9,078 nucleotides of DNA from Thermaerobacter marianensis (GCA_020723785.1 DYIH01000002.1:1-9078); one strand, 5' to 3'. Positions 1 through 5,962 are shown, counted from the stretch's first letter. The notes: a model not told the origin generated them from the letters alone. Numbers and translations: made by a program.

Positions 1-466
1 CAGCCCGATGGCCGCGGCCCTGGCGGGGGTCCTGGCCGCGGAGCGCGGCCTGGCCGTGACGGCGAGTTCCGCAGGGATCGCCGCCAGGACCGGGGAGCCG
101 GCCTCGGCGGAAGCCGTGATCGCTCTCAAGGAGCGTGGCATCGACCTGCGGGGACACGCGGCCCGGCTGCTGGACGCCGAACAGGTGGCGGCGGCCGACC
201 TGGTTCTGACGATGACGGTGTCCCACAAGGCCGTCGTCCTGGGGCTGGCCCCCGACGCCAGGGGCAAGGTCTTTGCTTTGAAGGAATATGGCCTTTTTTC
301 GCTCCGGGAGGAAGAAGGCGCCGGCGGGTCGAAGGTATTGTTTTCTGATATCGACGTCGCCGATCCCATTGGCCAGCCCGTGGCCGTTTACCGGCAGGTC
401 GCGGACGAACTGGAGCGGGTCATCGCAGCCATACTGGATCGCATGGGGGCCGCCGGGCGTCCCTGA
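1..466 (+). CDS. ywlE: Low-molecular-weight protein phosphatase, probably protein arginine phosphatase (5' truncated)
   Basis: This is the 3' part of a low-molecular-weight phosphatase gene. The first codons in the window read S-P-M-A-A-A, matching the end of the P-loop signature C-x5-R-S-P-M, so the catalytic Cys and Arg lie just upstream of the window. About 152 residues follow. The stretch DLVLTMTVSHK (residues 64-74 counted from the Met at base 8) is typical of the YwlE branch, and the late D119-P120 is the family's general-acid Asp-Pro. In Bacillus, YwlE removes phosphate from arginines that McsB has marked for ClpCP. The Thr that gives arginine specificity sits in the missing P-loop, so a tyrosine phosphatase cannot be excluded. 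The next gene, rpiB, follows after about 50 nt, as in Bacillus (ywlE-ywlF). The Met at base 8 is internal and is not the true start. Confidence 0.85.
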   Translation, partial: SPMAAALAGVLAAERGLAVTASSAGIAARTGEPASAEAVIALKERGIDLRGHAARLLDAEQVAAADLVLTMTVSHKAVVLGLAPDARGKVFALKEYGLFSLREEEGAGGSKVLFSDIDVADPIGQPVAVYRQVADELERVIAAILDRMGAAGRP

Positions 467-502
467 CGGCGGGTGGCGGGGCCGGCGGCGCACCGATGAC
501 GC

Positions 503-509
503 GGGGAGG
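503..509 (+). promoter_or_regulatory. Ribosome binding site that fixes the rpiB start
   Basis: GGGGAGG lies 7 nt before GTG 517 and downstream of the competing ATG at 496, so it supports initiation at 517. Confidence 0.6.
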
Positions 510-516
510 GTTTGGC

Positions 517-975
517 GTGCGCGTGGCGCTGGGAGCCGACCACGGAGGGTTCCATTTGAAAGAGGCCATCAAGGGATGGCTTGAGGAACTGGGGATTGAA
601 TACGAGGATTTTGGCGCCCATTCGGAAGATTCGGTGGATTACCCGGATTACGCCCGGGTGGTGGCGGAAAAGGTGGCCGCTGGCGGGTTCGACCGGGGGA
701 TCCTGGTATGCGGCACCGGCATCGGCATGTCCATCGCCGCCAACAAGGTTCCGGGGGCGCGCGCAGCCCTCTGCCACGACGTCTTCTCCGCCCAGGCGAC
801 CCGGGAGCACAACGATTCCAACGTCCTGTGCCTGGGAGAGCGGGTCATCGGCCAGGGCCACGCCCGTGCGGTCGTGGAGACCTGGCTGCGCACCGGGTTC
901 GCCGGTGACCGCCACGCACGGCGCGTGGCCAAGATACGGGGCATCGAGGATGTCTATTACGGGTGCGGGGGGTAG
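517..975 (+). CDS. rpiB: Ribose-5-phosphate isomerase B (RpiB/LacAB family)
   Basis: RpiB interconverts ribose 5-phosphate and ribulose 5-phosphate in the cytosolic pentose phosphate pathway. From GTG 517 the protein has 152 residues, the usual family length, and opens with the canonical strand V-A-L-G-A-D-H-G-G (Asp8, His9). The anion-hole and catalytic segment CGTGIGMSIAANK starts at Cys65, the expected catalytic Cys. H98-N99 in the segment R-E-H-N-D-S-N matches the ring-opening His and the substrate-binding Asn. An in-frame ATG at 496 would add seven residues with no family counterpart and lacks a well-spaced Shine-Dalgarno. GTG 517 is therefore preferred. The stop is TAG, and the dCMP deaminase gene begins 8 nt later, suggesting co-transcription. 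LacA/LacB-type galactose-6-phosphate isomerases are related, but no lac context is present. Confidence 0.95.
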   Translation: MRVALGADHGGFHLKEAIKGWLEELGIEYEDFGAHSEDSVDYPDYARVVAEKVAAGGFDRGILVCGTGIGMSIAANKVPGARAALCHDVFSAQATREHNDSNVLCLGERVIGQGHARAVVETWLRTGFAGDRHARRVAKIRGIEDVYYGCGG

Positions 976-983
976 GACCGGGG

Positions 984-1448
984 ATGGCGGATCGCGGCCG
1001 CCCGGGCTGGGACGCCTACTTCCTGCGCATGGCCCGACTGGTGGCCACACGGGGCACGTGCCCCCGCCGGCGCGTCGGCGCGGTGCTGGTGCGGGACGAG
1101 CGTGTGATCGCCACGGGCTATAACGGAAGCGTCCGGGGCGACGCCCACTGCGACGACGTCGGGTGCCTGATGGAGAACGGCCACTGCATCCGCGCCGTCC
1201 ACGCCGAGATGAACGCCCTTCTGCAGTGCGCGGCCAGCGGTCAGACCAGCGCCGGCGCGACCCTCTTTTGCACCGATTTCCCCTGCATCCACTGCGCCAA
1301 GGCCCTGGTGCAAGCGGGGGTGGTGCGGGTCGTGTATGCCGCCGACTACCCCGACGGGCATTCGGCAGAGGTGCTCCGGCGCGGCGGGGTTGAGCTGTTC
1401 CGCGCCCTGGAAGCATCGGACGGGTTCACGCTGATCCAGGAGGCGTAG
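984..1448 (+). CDS. comEB: Deoxycytidylate (dCMP) deaminase, ComEB type
   Basis: This zinc-dependent cytidine/deoxycytidylate deaminase converts dCMP to dUMP, the substrate of thymidylate synthase. The catalytic signature is complete: H73-A-E75 carries a zinc ligand and the proton-shuttling Glu, and P100-C101-x-x-C104 supplies the other two zinc ligands. T44-G-Y-N-G-S is the usual nucleotide-binding loop. A His/Cys cluster (H55, C56, C61, H67, C68) is placed where dCMP deaminases hold a second, structural zinc; that role is inferred. The length from ATG 984 is 154 residues. A GTG at 963 is in frame but would overlap rpiB and add seven non-conserved residues, so 984 is preferred, although its Shine-Dalgarno is not clear. 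The MazG-like gene follows after 3 nt. ComEB is the name of the Bacillus orthologue. Confidence 0.92.
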   Translation: MADRGRPGWDAYFLRMARLVATRGTCPRRRVGAVLVRDERVIATGYNGSVRGDAHCDDVGCLMENGHCIRAVHAEMNALLQCAASGQTSAGATLFCTDFPCIHCAKALVQAGVVRVVYAADYPDGHSAEVLRRGGVELFRALEASDGFTLIQEA

Positions 1449-1451
1449 GTT

Positions 1452-1820
1452 ATGCGGATGAAGACCATCGCCCTGCCCAGGCTGAACAACCTGTCGCCCA
1501 CGCTGGAATCCACGGCGCTCAAGCTGATGGAGGAGGCCGGGGAGCTGAGCGAGGCCATCGGCAAGTTCCGTGCGCTGAGCGGGGAGAAGACGCGGCTGGA
1601 CGCCCGGGAGGTGGCGGGGGCCATCAGCCGGGAACTGTTGGACGTGGCCCAGACGGCGGTGACGATGATGTTCGTCCTGGAGGAGGAGAGCGGAATCGAT
1701 GTCGATGCCGCTCTCAAGGCCCACGTCGAGAAACTGATCCGCAAAGGCTACCTGAAACTCGATCCGGCTCCGGCCGACGCCGGCGGTTCCGATGCCGACG
1801 GACCTTCAATTGACGCTTGA
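1452..1820 (+). CDS. MazG-like nucleotide pyrophosphohydrolase
   Basis: This is a small (122 aa), probably all-helical member of the all-alpha NTP pyrophosphatase superfamily. The metal-binding signature E-E-x-x-E...E-x-x-D is intact: E27, E28 and E31 in the first helix and E61 and D64 in the second. Family members hydrolyse (d)NTPs to (d)NMP plus pyrophosphate and act in nucleotide-pool sanitation. It is a single-domain protein, unlike the two-domain E. coli MazG, and it ends in a polar tail from about residue 105. A perfect AGGAGG at 1438-1443, inside the end of comEB, lies 8 nt before ATG 1452, so the gene should be well translated from the comEB message. Being 3 nt from a dCMP deaminase suggests a dCTP/dUTP substrate, but the sequence alone does not show specificity. 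The last bases of the gene overlap the next promoter. Confidence 0.85.
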   Translation: MRMKTIALPRLNNLSPTLESTALKLMEEAGELSEAIGKFRALSGEKTRLDAREVAGAISRELLDVAQTAVTMMFVLEEESGIDVDAALKAHVEKLIRKGYLKLDPAPADAGGSDADGPSIDA

Positions 1821-1838
1821 CTGTACGAGGTTTACAAT
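1810..1838 (+). promoter_or_regulatory. Sigma-A-type promoter for tagO-wecB
   Basis: The -35 box TTGACG (1810-1815) and -10 box TACAAT (1833-1838) are separated by exactly 17 nt, each one base from consensus. The -35 lies within the last codons of the MazG-like gene and the -10 just beyond its stop. Transcription should begin near 1845 and read into tagO. A second TTGACT (1817-1822) overlaps but lacks a well-spaced -10. In such GC-rich DNA a match this good is unlikely by chance. Confidence 0.8.
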
Positions 1839-1844
1839 GCTTAC

Positions 1845-1994
1845 GGCGCGGTTCGCATCCGCGGCGCCTTGTTCCGCGTTGTTGCCGCGCCGACCACGAC
1901 GCCCTTCGGGAGTCATGGTCGGCGTTGGACGCGACTCTTCACGAGGCAGCCGCGATTGGTTTCACATCAACCGCCGCAAGGCAGGGGTGATCTT
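1845..1994 (+). promoter_or_regulatory. Structured 5' leader of tagO
   Basis: About 150 nt separate the predicted transcription start from the TTG start of tagO. A first hairpin, CGCGG/CCGCG (1847-1851 with 1859-1863, 7-nt loop), lies next to the start point. A long hairpin follows at 1888-1924: a perfect 9-bp outer stem (1888-1896 CGCCGACCA with 1916-1924 TGGTCGGCG), then one mismatch, then GAC/GTC and CCC/GGG pairs (1898-1900 with 1912-1914; 1902-1904 with 1908-1910) around a TTC loop. No U-tract follows, so this is not an intrinsic terminator. I recognise no known riboswitch class. The tagO reading frame is open back to a TTG at 1869, but those residues do not resemble the protein family. 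Confidence 0.5.
1984..1992 (+). promoter_or_regulatory. Ribosome binding site that fixes the tagO TTG start
   Basis: GGGGTGATC matches the distal part of the anti-Shine-Dalgarno complement (GGTGATC) and sits at a suitable distance from TTG 1995. This supports initiation there rather than at the upstream in-frame TTG 1869. Confidence 0.6.
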
Positions 1995-3122
1995 TTGAGC
2001 GGGTACTGGGGCGCTCTCCTGGTCGCCGCCGCCGTTTCCATCGGGTTGACCCCGGTGGTGCGCCGGCTGGCCTTCCGGCTCGGGGCTCTGGACCGTCCGG
2101 TCGCCCGCAGCGTGCACAAGCAGCCGGTGCCGCTCCTGGGAGGCGTGGCCATCTTCCTTGGCTTCGCCGCCGCCTGCGCCTATGCCTTCGGTCTCGGCCA
2201 GCGGCCGATCCAGGGCATCCTGCTGGGCGGGGTGTTCATCGTCATCTTCGGCATCGCCGACGATTACCTGCGGCTGAGGCCCTGGGTGAAGCTGCTGGGC
2301 CAGGTGGCCGGCGCCCTGTTCCTGGTCGTGTTCGGGGTGCAGATCGAGACGCTCAACATCCCCCTTGTCGGATCCATCATCCTGGGATGGTGGGCCGTGC
2401 CCGTCACCATTGTATGGGTCGTGGCGGTCACCAATGTCATCAACCTCATCGACGGGCTGGACGGCCTCGCGGCGGGAATCTCCTCCATCGCCGCGGTGAC
2501 CCTCCTGGTTTCGGCCCTGCAGACCCATCAGCCCCCGGCTTCCGCCCTCCTGGCGGCGGCCCTGGCGGGGGCGGTCCTCGGCTTCCTGCCCTATAACTTC
2601 AACCCGGCCAAGATATTCATGGGCGACGCCGGATCGATGTTCGCGGGTTACGCGCTGGCGGCCGTCTCGGTCGAAGGAACGCTCAAGAGCCCCGCCGCCG
2701 TGGCACTGGTCGTGCCGTTGCTGGCCTTGGGCCTGCCCATCCTGGACACGGCCCTGGCCATCATCCGGCGCTGGCGGGGCGGCCGGCCCATCGGCGAGGC
2801 CGACAAGGAACACCTGCACCACCGCCTGCTCAACCTGGGCCTCAATCAGCGCGATGCCGTCCTGGTCATGTATCTGGCCAGCGGCTGGCTGGGCGTGAGC
2901 GCCCTGGCCATCACCGGCGTCAGCACGAGCCTGGCCCTGGCGATCCTGGCCTTCGTCGCCTTCTCCCTGTATTTCCTGGCGCGCAAGGTGGGCATGCTCC
3001 CGACCGGCACCGGGACCGAGGTGATCGGGGTTCACACCGAATCCAGGTTCCCGGAGGCACCGGCGGACCGCCCGGTCCCGTGGAGCGCCGCGGGACGGGG
3101 TAAGAAAGGGTTCCGTTCCTGA
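1995..3122 (+). CDS. tagO: Undecaprenyl-phosphate N-acetylhexosamine-1-phosphate transferase (TagO/WecA, MraY family)
   Basis: This integral membrane enzyme transfers GlcNAc-1-phosphate from UDP-GlcNAc to undecaprenyl phosphate, the first step of teichoic acid and related wall polymer synthesis. From TTG 1995 it has 375 residues and about ten to eleven hydrophobic segments. All hallmark motifs of the PNPT family are present: D89-D90 (Mg binding), N147-x-x-N150-x-x-D153-G-L-D156-G, the catalytic loop F208-M-G-D211-A-G-S214, P248-x-x-D251-T, and H273-L-H-H-R-L278. The polar C-terminal tail (from about residue 335) is not conserved. The motif spacing and downstream 2-epimerase favour TagO/WecA over MraY. 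It is driven by the promoter at 1810-1838, and wecB begins 5 nt after its TGA stop. A hairpin lies within its last codons. Confidence 0.93.
   Translation: MSGYWGALLVAAAVSIGLTPVVRRLAFRLGALDRPVARSVHKQPVPLLGGVAIFLGFAAACAYAFGLGQRPIQGILLGGVFIVIFGIADDYLRLRPWVKLLGQVAGALFLVVFGVQIETLNIPLVGSIILGWWAVPVTIVWVVAVTNVINLIDGLDGLAAGISSIAAVTLLVSALQTHQPPASALLAAALAGAVLGFLPYNFNPAKIFMGDAGSMFAGYALAAVSVEGTLKSPAAVALVVPLLALGLPILDTALAIIRRWRGGRPIGEADKEHLHHRLLNLGLNQRDAVLVMYLASGWLGVSALAITGVSTSLALAILAFVAFSLYFLARKVGMLPTGTGTEVIGVHTESRFPEAPADRPVPWSAAGRGKKGFRS
3071..3100 (+). other. Hairpin at the 3' end of tagO, upstream of wecB
   Basis: GTCCCGTGG (3075-3083) pairs with CCGCGGGAC (3088-3096) around an AGCG loop: nine pairs, one of them G-U. 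Beyond one mismatch the stem extends by CCC (3071-3073) with GGG (3098-3100). It lies inside the tagO coding sequence, ends 27 nt before ATG 3128 and has no U-tract. Its position and GGTCCC start recall the hairpins before atpE, atpF and atpA. Confidence 0.4.
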
Positions 3123-3127
3123 GGCCC

Positions 3128-4285
3128 ATGCCGGAGCGGATACGGGTGATGAGCGTCTTCGGCACGCGTCCGGAGGCCATCAAGATGGCCCCCGTGGTGC
3201 AGGCCCTCGCCGCCCACCCGGCCGTCGACTCCCTGGTGCTGGTCACGGCCCAGCACCGCGAGATGCTGGACCAGGTCCTCGACCACTTTGGCATTCAACC
3301 CGATTACGACCTCAATATCATGCAGGCCGGTCAAACGCTGGAGGGCGTCACCGCGCGGGCGCTGGAAGGTGTCGTGCGCGTTTACGACGAGGCGCGGCCG
3401 GACCTGGTTCTGGTGCACGGCGACACCACCACCACCTTCGCCGCCGCCCTGGGGGCCTTCTACCGGCGGGTCCCGGTGGGCCACGTCGAGGCCGGGCTGC
3501 GCACCCGCAACAAGTATTCGCCATTCCCCGAGGAAATCAATCGGCACCTCACCGGCGTCCTCGCCGACCTGCACTTCGCCCCGACGGACGTGGCCCGGGA
3601 AAACCTGCTGGCGGAAGGGGTGCCGGCGGAGGCCATCCATGTCACCGGGAACACGGCCATCGACGCCCTCCTGGGGACCGTGCGCGATGATTACCGCTTC
3701 ACCCATCCCTTACTCGCCGCAATGGACTTCAACGGCCGCCGGGTGTTGGCCGTGGAGGCCCACCGCCGCGAGAACTGGGGCCGTCCGATGGAGGACATCT
3801 GCCTGGCCCTGCGCGATGTGGTACGCCGGCACCCGGACGTGGATCTGATCTATTCCGTCCACCGCAACCCGCAGGTGGCCGGTGTGGTGGAGCGCATCCT
3901 GTGCGGCGAACCGCGGGTGCACCTGCTGCCGCCGCTGTCCTACCCCGACTGGGCCAACCTGATGGCCCGTTCCTACCTGATCATCACCGATTCGGGCGGC
4001 CTCCAGGAGGAGGCTCCCTCCCTGGGGAAACCGGTCGTGCTCCTGCGCGACACGACCGAGCGGCCCGAGGCACTGGCGGCGGGTACCGTCCTCCAGGCCG
4101 GCACCGACCGGGAACGGATTGTGCACGCCGTCACAACCCTCCTCACTGACCCTGCGGCATACAGCCGCATGGCGCGAGCGGTCAACCCCTACGGCGATGG
4201 GCGGGCGGCCCGGAGAATCCTGCGGGCCATCCTTTCAAAAAGGGATACTTTAGGACTAGCACAACCGGAAAAGTTTCAGGTATAA
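3128..4285 (+). CDS. wecB: UDP-N-acetylglucosamine 2-epimerase (non-hydrolysing)
   Basis: This enzyme converts UDP-GlcNAc to UDP-ManNAc in the cytosol. UDP-ManNAc is the second sugar of the teichoic acid linkage unit, which fits its place directly behind tagO (the Bacillus orthologue is MnaA). It has 385 residues, the usual length, with a GT-B fold expected. Visible motifs are F11-G-T-R-P-E-A-I-K near the N terminus, H-G-D99-T-T-T-T, H-V-E121-A-G-L-R-T, F-P-E135-E-I-N-R, H212-R-R-E-N-W and S-D-S-G-G-L-Q-E-E-A-P with R-D-T-T-E-R-P-E near the C terminus. D99, E121, E135 and H212 align with the catalytic D95, E117, E131 and H213 of the E. coli enzyme. The Shine-Dalgarno (GAGG 3121-3124) is weak and close. 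The final codons are AT-rich and overlap the atp promoter, and the TAA stop lies inside the -10 box. Confidence 0.95.
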   Translation: MPERIRVMSVFGTRPEAIKMAPVVQALAAHPAVDSLVLVTAQHREMLDQVLDHFGIQPDYDLNIMQAGQTLEGVTARALEGVVRVYDEARPDLVLVHGDTTTTFAAALGAFYRRVPVGHVEAGLRTRNKYSPFPEEINRHLTGVLADLHFAPTDVARENLLAEGVPAEAIHVTGNTAIDALLGTVRDDYRFTHPLLAAMDFNGRRVLAVEAHRRENWGRPMEDICLALRDVVRRHPDVDLIYSVHRNPQVAGVVERILCGEPRVHLLPPLSYPDWANLMARSYLIITDSGGLQEEAPSLGKPVVLLRDTTERPEALAAGTVLQAGTDRERIVHAVTTLLTDPAAYSRMARAVNPYGDGRAARRILRAILSKRDTLGLAQPEKFQV

Positions 4286-4286
4286 T
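4281..4286 (+). promoter_or_regulatory. Probable -10 box of the atp operon promoter
   Basis: A perfect TATAAT overlaps the TAA stop of wecB (4283-4285) in an AT-rich patch (about 4230-4330) that contrasts with the GC-rich surroundings. No good -35 box lies 16-19 nt upstream; the closest is a poor TAGCAC at 4257-4262. The base context is not an extended TGn -10 either. Transcription would start near 4293, upstream of atpZ. Support is the perfect -10, the AT-rich patch and its position before a known operon type. Confidence 0.55.
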
Positions 4287-4292
4287 ACACCC

Positions 4293-4482
4293 TTGGGCGG
4301 GTTAGCCATGGCTTGGCTTGAGATTTTTTTCACAGCTCGGCAGGGAAAGCGCCAGACGTCGCGAATAGAGCCTAGGTTGGCTCGGCCCGTCACCGGGATA
4401 CCTGCCAGGCCCGGCCTGCTGCCCCGGCGGTTGACGACCGTGGGGTGGCCCGGGGCGGGGACCCCGACTTGAGGGTGGGTTC
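4293..4482 (+). promoter_or_regulatory. Leader region of the ATP synthase operon
   Basis: About 190 nt lie between the predicted start site and the first atp gene. Contents in order: a small AGCCA/TGGCT stem (4305-4319 area) followed by a run of seven T (4324-4330), too weak to call a terminator; several short GC stems (for example CAGGC-CCG-GCCTG at 4406-4418); and CGGGG/CCCCG (4451-4455 with 4462-4466) ending 16 nt before TTG 4483. A 54-codon frame opens at ATG 4308 and stops at TGA 4470-4472, with GGGCGGG upstream. Its Arg/Pro-rich product looks non-coding, but a leader peptide is possible. I recognise no known RNA family. Confidence 0.4.
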
Positions 4483-4818
4483 TTGGGTAACGGCAGCTAT
4501 GCCTTTCTCAGCCTGCTCTTCAGCCACGGCCTGACCACCGCCATCACCCTGTACCTGGCGGTGCGGGGCGGCGCTTGGCTGGACCGGCGCTTCGGGACCA
4601 CGCCGCTGTTTTTGGCGGTGCTGGTGATCCTGGTGGTCGTGGCCAACCTGCGCCTGCTGATCAAGGACATCCTGGCCGAGGCCGATCGCCAGTCCCCCTC
4701 GCGGGGGTCCAACCGGTCCAAACGGAATCCCGATGATGACGGAAACCGCCGACCGGACCAACCTGGGCAAGCTAAAGAGCGTCAGGTTGACGACCTCGAA
4801 GGGGACGGTAACGCATGA
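4483..4818 (+). CDS. atpZ: AtpZ/AtpI family membrane protein of the ATP synthase operon
   Basis: This small membrane protein has two predicted transmembrane segments (about residues 7-27 and 42-60) joined by G30-x-x-L-D34-x-x-F-G38-T-x-P41, the signature of the AtpZ (F0F1-ATPase gene 1) family. Members are encoded at the head of Bacillota atp operons and have been linked to Mg/Ca supply or to assembly of the synthase. A polar tail of about 46 residues follows, longer than in many relatives, and could interact with F1 or simply be disordered. It starts at TTG 4483 behind GAGG (4471-4474). Its TGA stop overlaps the ATG of the next gene (ATGA at 4815-4818), implying translational coupling. Total length is 111 aa. 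Confidence 0.85.
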   Translation: MGNGSYAFLSLLFSHGLTTAITLYLAVRGGAWLDRRFGTTPLFLAVLVILVVVANLRLLIKDILAEADRQSPSRGSNRSKRNPDDDGNRRPDQPGQAKERQVDDLEGDGNA

Positions 4819-5153
4819 AGGCGGCTATCATCGGGTTGGCCTTGGGCTTGGTGATCGGCGGGTTGAACCAGTACATCCTGCTGTGGGCGGTTGGCCGCGT
4901 CGGCTCGCAGAAAAGCGCGGGGATCGTGGCCCGGTTCCTGGGCGGGTGCGCCGTCCGCCTGATGTTGGACGCACTGGCCCTTTTCCTGGCCTGGTGGGTC
5001 ACGGGACACCCCCGCGGTCGGGCCGCTTTCGGACCCATCGTCGGCGCGGTGACCGGGTTGCTGGTGGCCACCGGTGTGTTCACAGTCTGGCAGTACCGGG
5101 CGGCCCGCCAGGGACGTCGGCGAGTGGCGAGGGAGGTTCGTTGGAAGCGATGA
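4815..5153 (+). CDS. atpI: ATP synthase subunit I (AtpI)
   Basis: This 112-residue hydrophobic protein has three to four membrane segments (about residues 3-26, 45-62 and 71-93) and a basic C-terminal tail. R48 lies in the second hydrophobic stretch, where the ATP-synt_I family has a conserved Arg. AtpI is an accessory protein that helps assemble the c-ring and is not part of the finished enzyme. The identification rests on hydropathy, length and position between atpZ and atpB, because the family is weakly conserved. AAGGGGA (4799-4805) lies 9 nt before ATG 4815. The stop overlaps the likely atpB start (ATGA at 5150-5153), so atpZ, atpI and atpB form a coupled chain. Confidence 0.85.
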   Translation: MKAAIIGLALGLVIGGLNQYILLWAVGRVGSQKSAGIVARFLGGCAVRLMLDALALFLAWWVTGHPRGRAAFGPIVGAVTGLLVATGVFTVWQYRAARQGRRRVAREVRWKR

Positions 5154-5875
5154 ACGGGTTCCTGTTAGCGGCCGAGGCCGGGCACACCGGGCCGGTGGCC
5201 AAGGCGCAGCCCCTCTTTCAACTCTTCGGGTTGGACGTCACCAGCCCGGTCATCACCGAGTGGTTCGTGATGGCCCTGCTCGTCCTCCTGGCTGCGCTGG
5301 CGACCCGCCGTCTGCAGCGGATCCCGGGGCGCTTGCAGGCGGCGATCGAAGTGTCCGTCAACTTCATCGTCGACAGTGTCGTCGCCCCGTCCATCGGCAG
5401 CCGGGAAAAGGCCATCCGCTACCTTCCCCTGCTTGGAACCTTTTTCTTCTTCATCATCATTTCCAACTACATGGGCCTGCTGCCGGGCGCGGTCCTGCAC
5501 CTGCCCGGCTTCAAGCCGCCGACGTCCGAGCTGAGCGTGACGGCCGCCCTGGCGCTGATCGCCTTTTTCGCGACACATTACGCTGGAATCCGCGAGAAGG
5601 GGCTGCATTACTTCGCCCATTTCCTGCAGCCGTTCCCGTGGTTGTTGCCGTTGAACATCGTCGAGGAACTGGTCCGGCCGTTGTCCCTGGCCCTGCGTCT
5701 TTTCGGCAACATTTTCGGTGGGGAAACCGTCCTTTGGGTGTTGCTCTCACTCGTTCCCTGGTTCATCCCCATCCCGATCATGGGCTTGGAGGTCTTCTTC
5801 GGGTTCCTGCAGGCCTTTATCTTCACCACGCTGACATCGGTGTACATCGGCGCGGCCACCGCTGAAAGCCACTAG
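5150..5875 (+). CDS. atpB: F1Fo ATP synthase subunit a (AtpB)
   Basis: Subunit a forms the two half-channels that carry ions to and from the c-ring. The protein has 241 residues from ATG 5150, with five to six membrane helices. The essential Arg is R183 in the segment L-A-L-R-L-F-G-N, equivalent to E. coli R210, followed nine residues later by E192 (E. coli E219). The C-terminal helix carries the family stretch L-Q-A-F-I-F. The start is not certain: the Shine-Dalgarno GGAGG (5132-5136) lies 13 nt before ATG 5150 but only 4 nt before an in-frame TTG at 5141, which would add three residues. The reading frame is open far upstream to 4733, but that stretch lies over atpI and is not real. The 3' side is followed by a 116-nt gap with a strong hairpin. 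Confidence 0.95.
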   Translation: MNGFLLAAEAGHTGPVAKAQPLFQLFGLDVTSPVITEWFVMALLVLLAALATRRLQRIPGRLQAAIEVSVNFIVDSVVAPSIGSREKAIRYLPLLGTFFFFIIISNYMGLLPGAVLHLPGFKPPTSELSVTAALALIAFFATHYAGIREKGLHYFAHFLQPFPWLLPLNIVEELVRPLSLALRLFGNIFGGETVLWVLLSLVPWFIPIPIMGLEVFFGFLQAFIFTTLTSVYIGAATAESH

Positions 5876-5935
5876 CGCGTGTTCCCGCGCGGGGCGGGCA
5901 GCGGCGGGGATTTCTTGCGCCTCAAGATTCGGGGT

Positions 5936-5962
5936 CCCCGCCGGGTTGGCAACCCGGTGGGG
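5936..5962 (+). other. Intercistronic hairpin before atpE
   Basis: CCCCGCCGGGTT (5936-5947) pairs with AACCCGGTGGGG (5951-5962) around a GGC loop: twelve pairs, one of them G-U. It lies in the 116-nt atpB-atpE gap and ends 29 nt before the GTG of atpE, just upstream of the AGGAGG at 5977-5982. It is not followed by a U-tract, so it is not a classic terminator. A likely role is protecting the mRNA from exonucleases or enhancing translation of the abundant c subunit, which is inference. A smaller stem, GCGCG/CGCGC (5875-5879 with 5886-5890), sits on the atpB stop. Confidence 0.65.

Noticed and set aside
388..1416. 342-codon open frame on the minus strand across ywlE-rpiB-comEB
   Set aside because: It is antisense to three genes with intact family motifs and has the Arg/Pro/Gly-rich composition typical of shadow frames in GC-rich DNA.
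1869..1994. Extended N terminus of TagO from TTG 1869
   Set aside because: The added 42 residues are Arg/Thr/Pro-rich and unlike the family, while TTG 1995 has its own ribosome binding site and gives the usual N-terminal membrane helix.
1962..3035. 357-codon open frame on the minus strand opposite tagO
   Set aside because: The product is Gln/Gly/Asp/His-rich low-complexity sequence produced by reverse reading of hydrophobic codons; tagO on the + strand has all family motifs.
4300..4331. Intrinsic terminator: AGCCA-TGGCT stem followed by seven T
   Set aside because: The stem has only five pairs and is separated from the T run by several bases; it would also lie directly downstream of the likely atp promoter. 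It could at most be a weak pause site.
4431..4436. TTGACG as a -35 box for a second atp promoter
   Set aside because: The sequence 16-19 nt downstream is all G and C, with no resemblance to a -10 box.
4733..5149. N-terminal extension of the atpB frame, suggesting a fusion
   Set aside because: The 139 extra residues lie over atpZ and atpI in another frame and resemble no membrane or family sequence; a normal start with a nearby Shine-Dalgarno exists at 5150 (or 5141).
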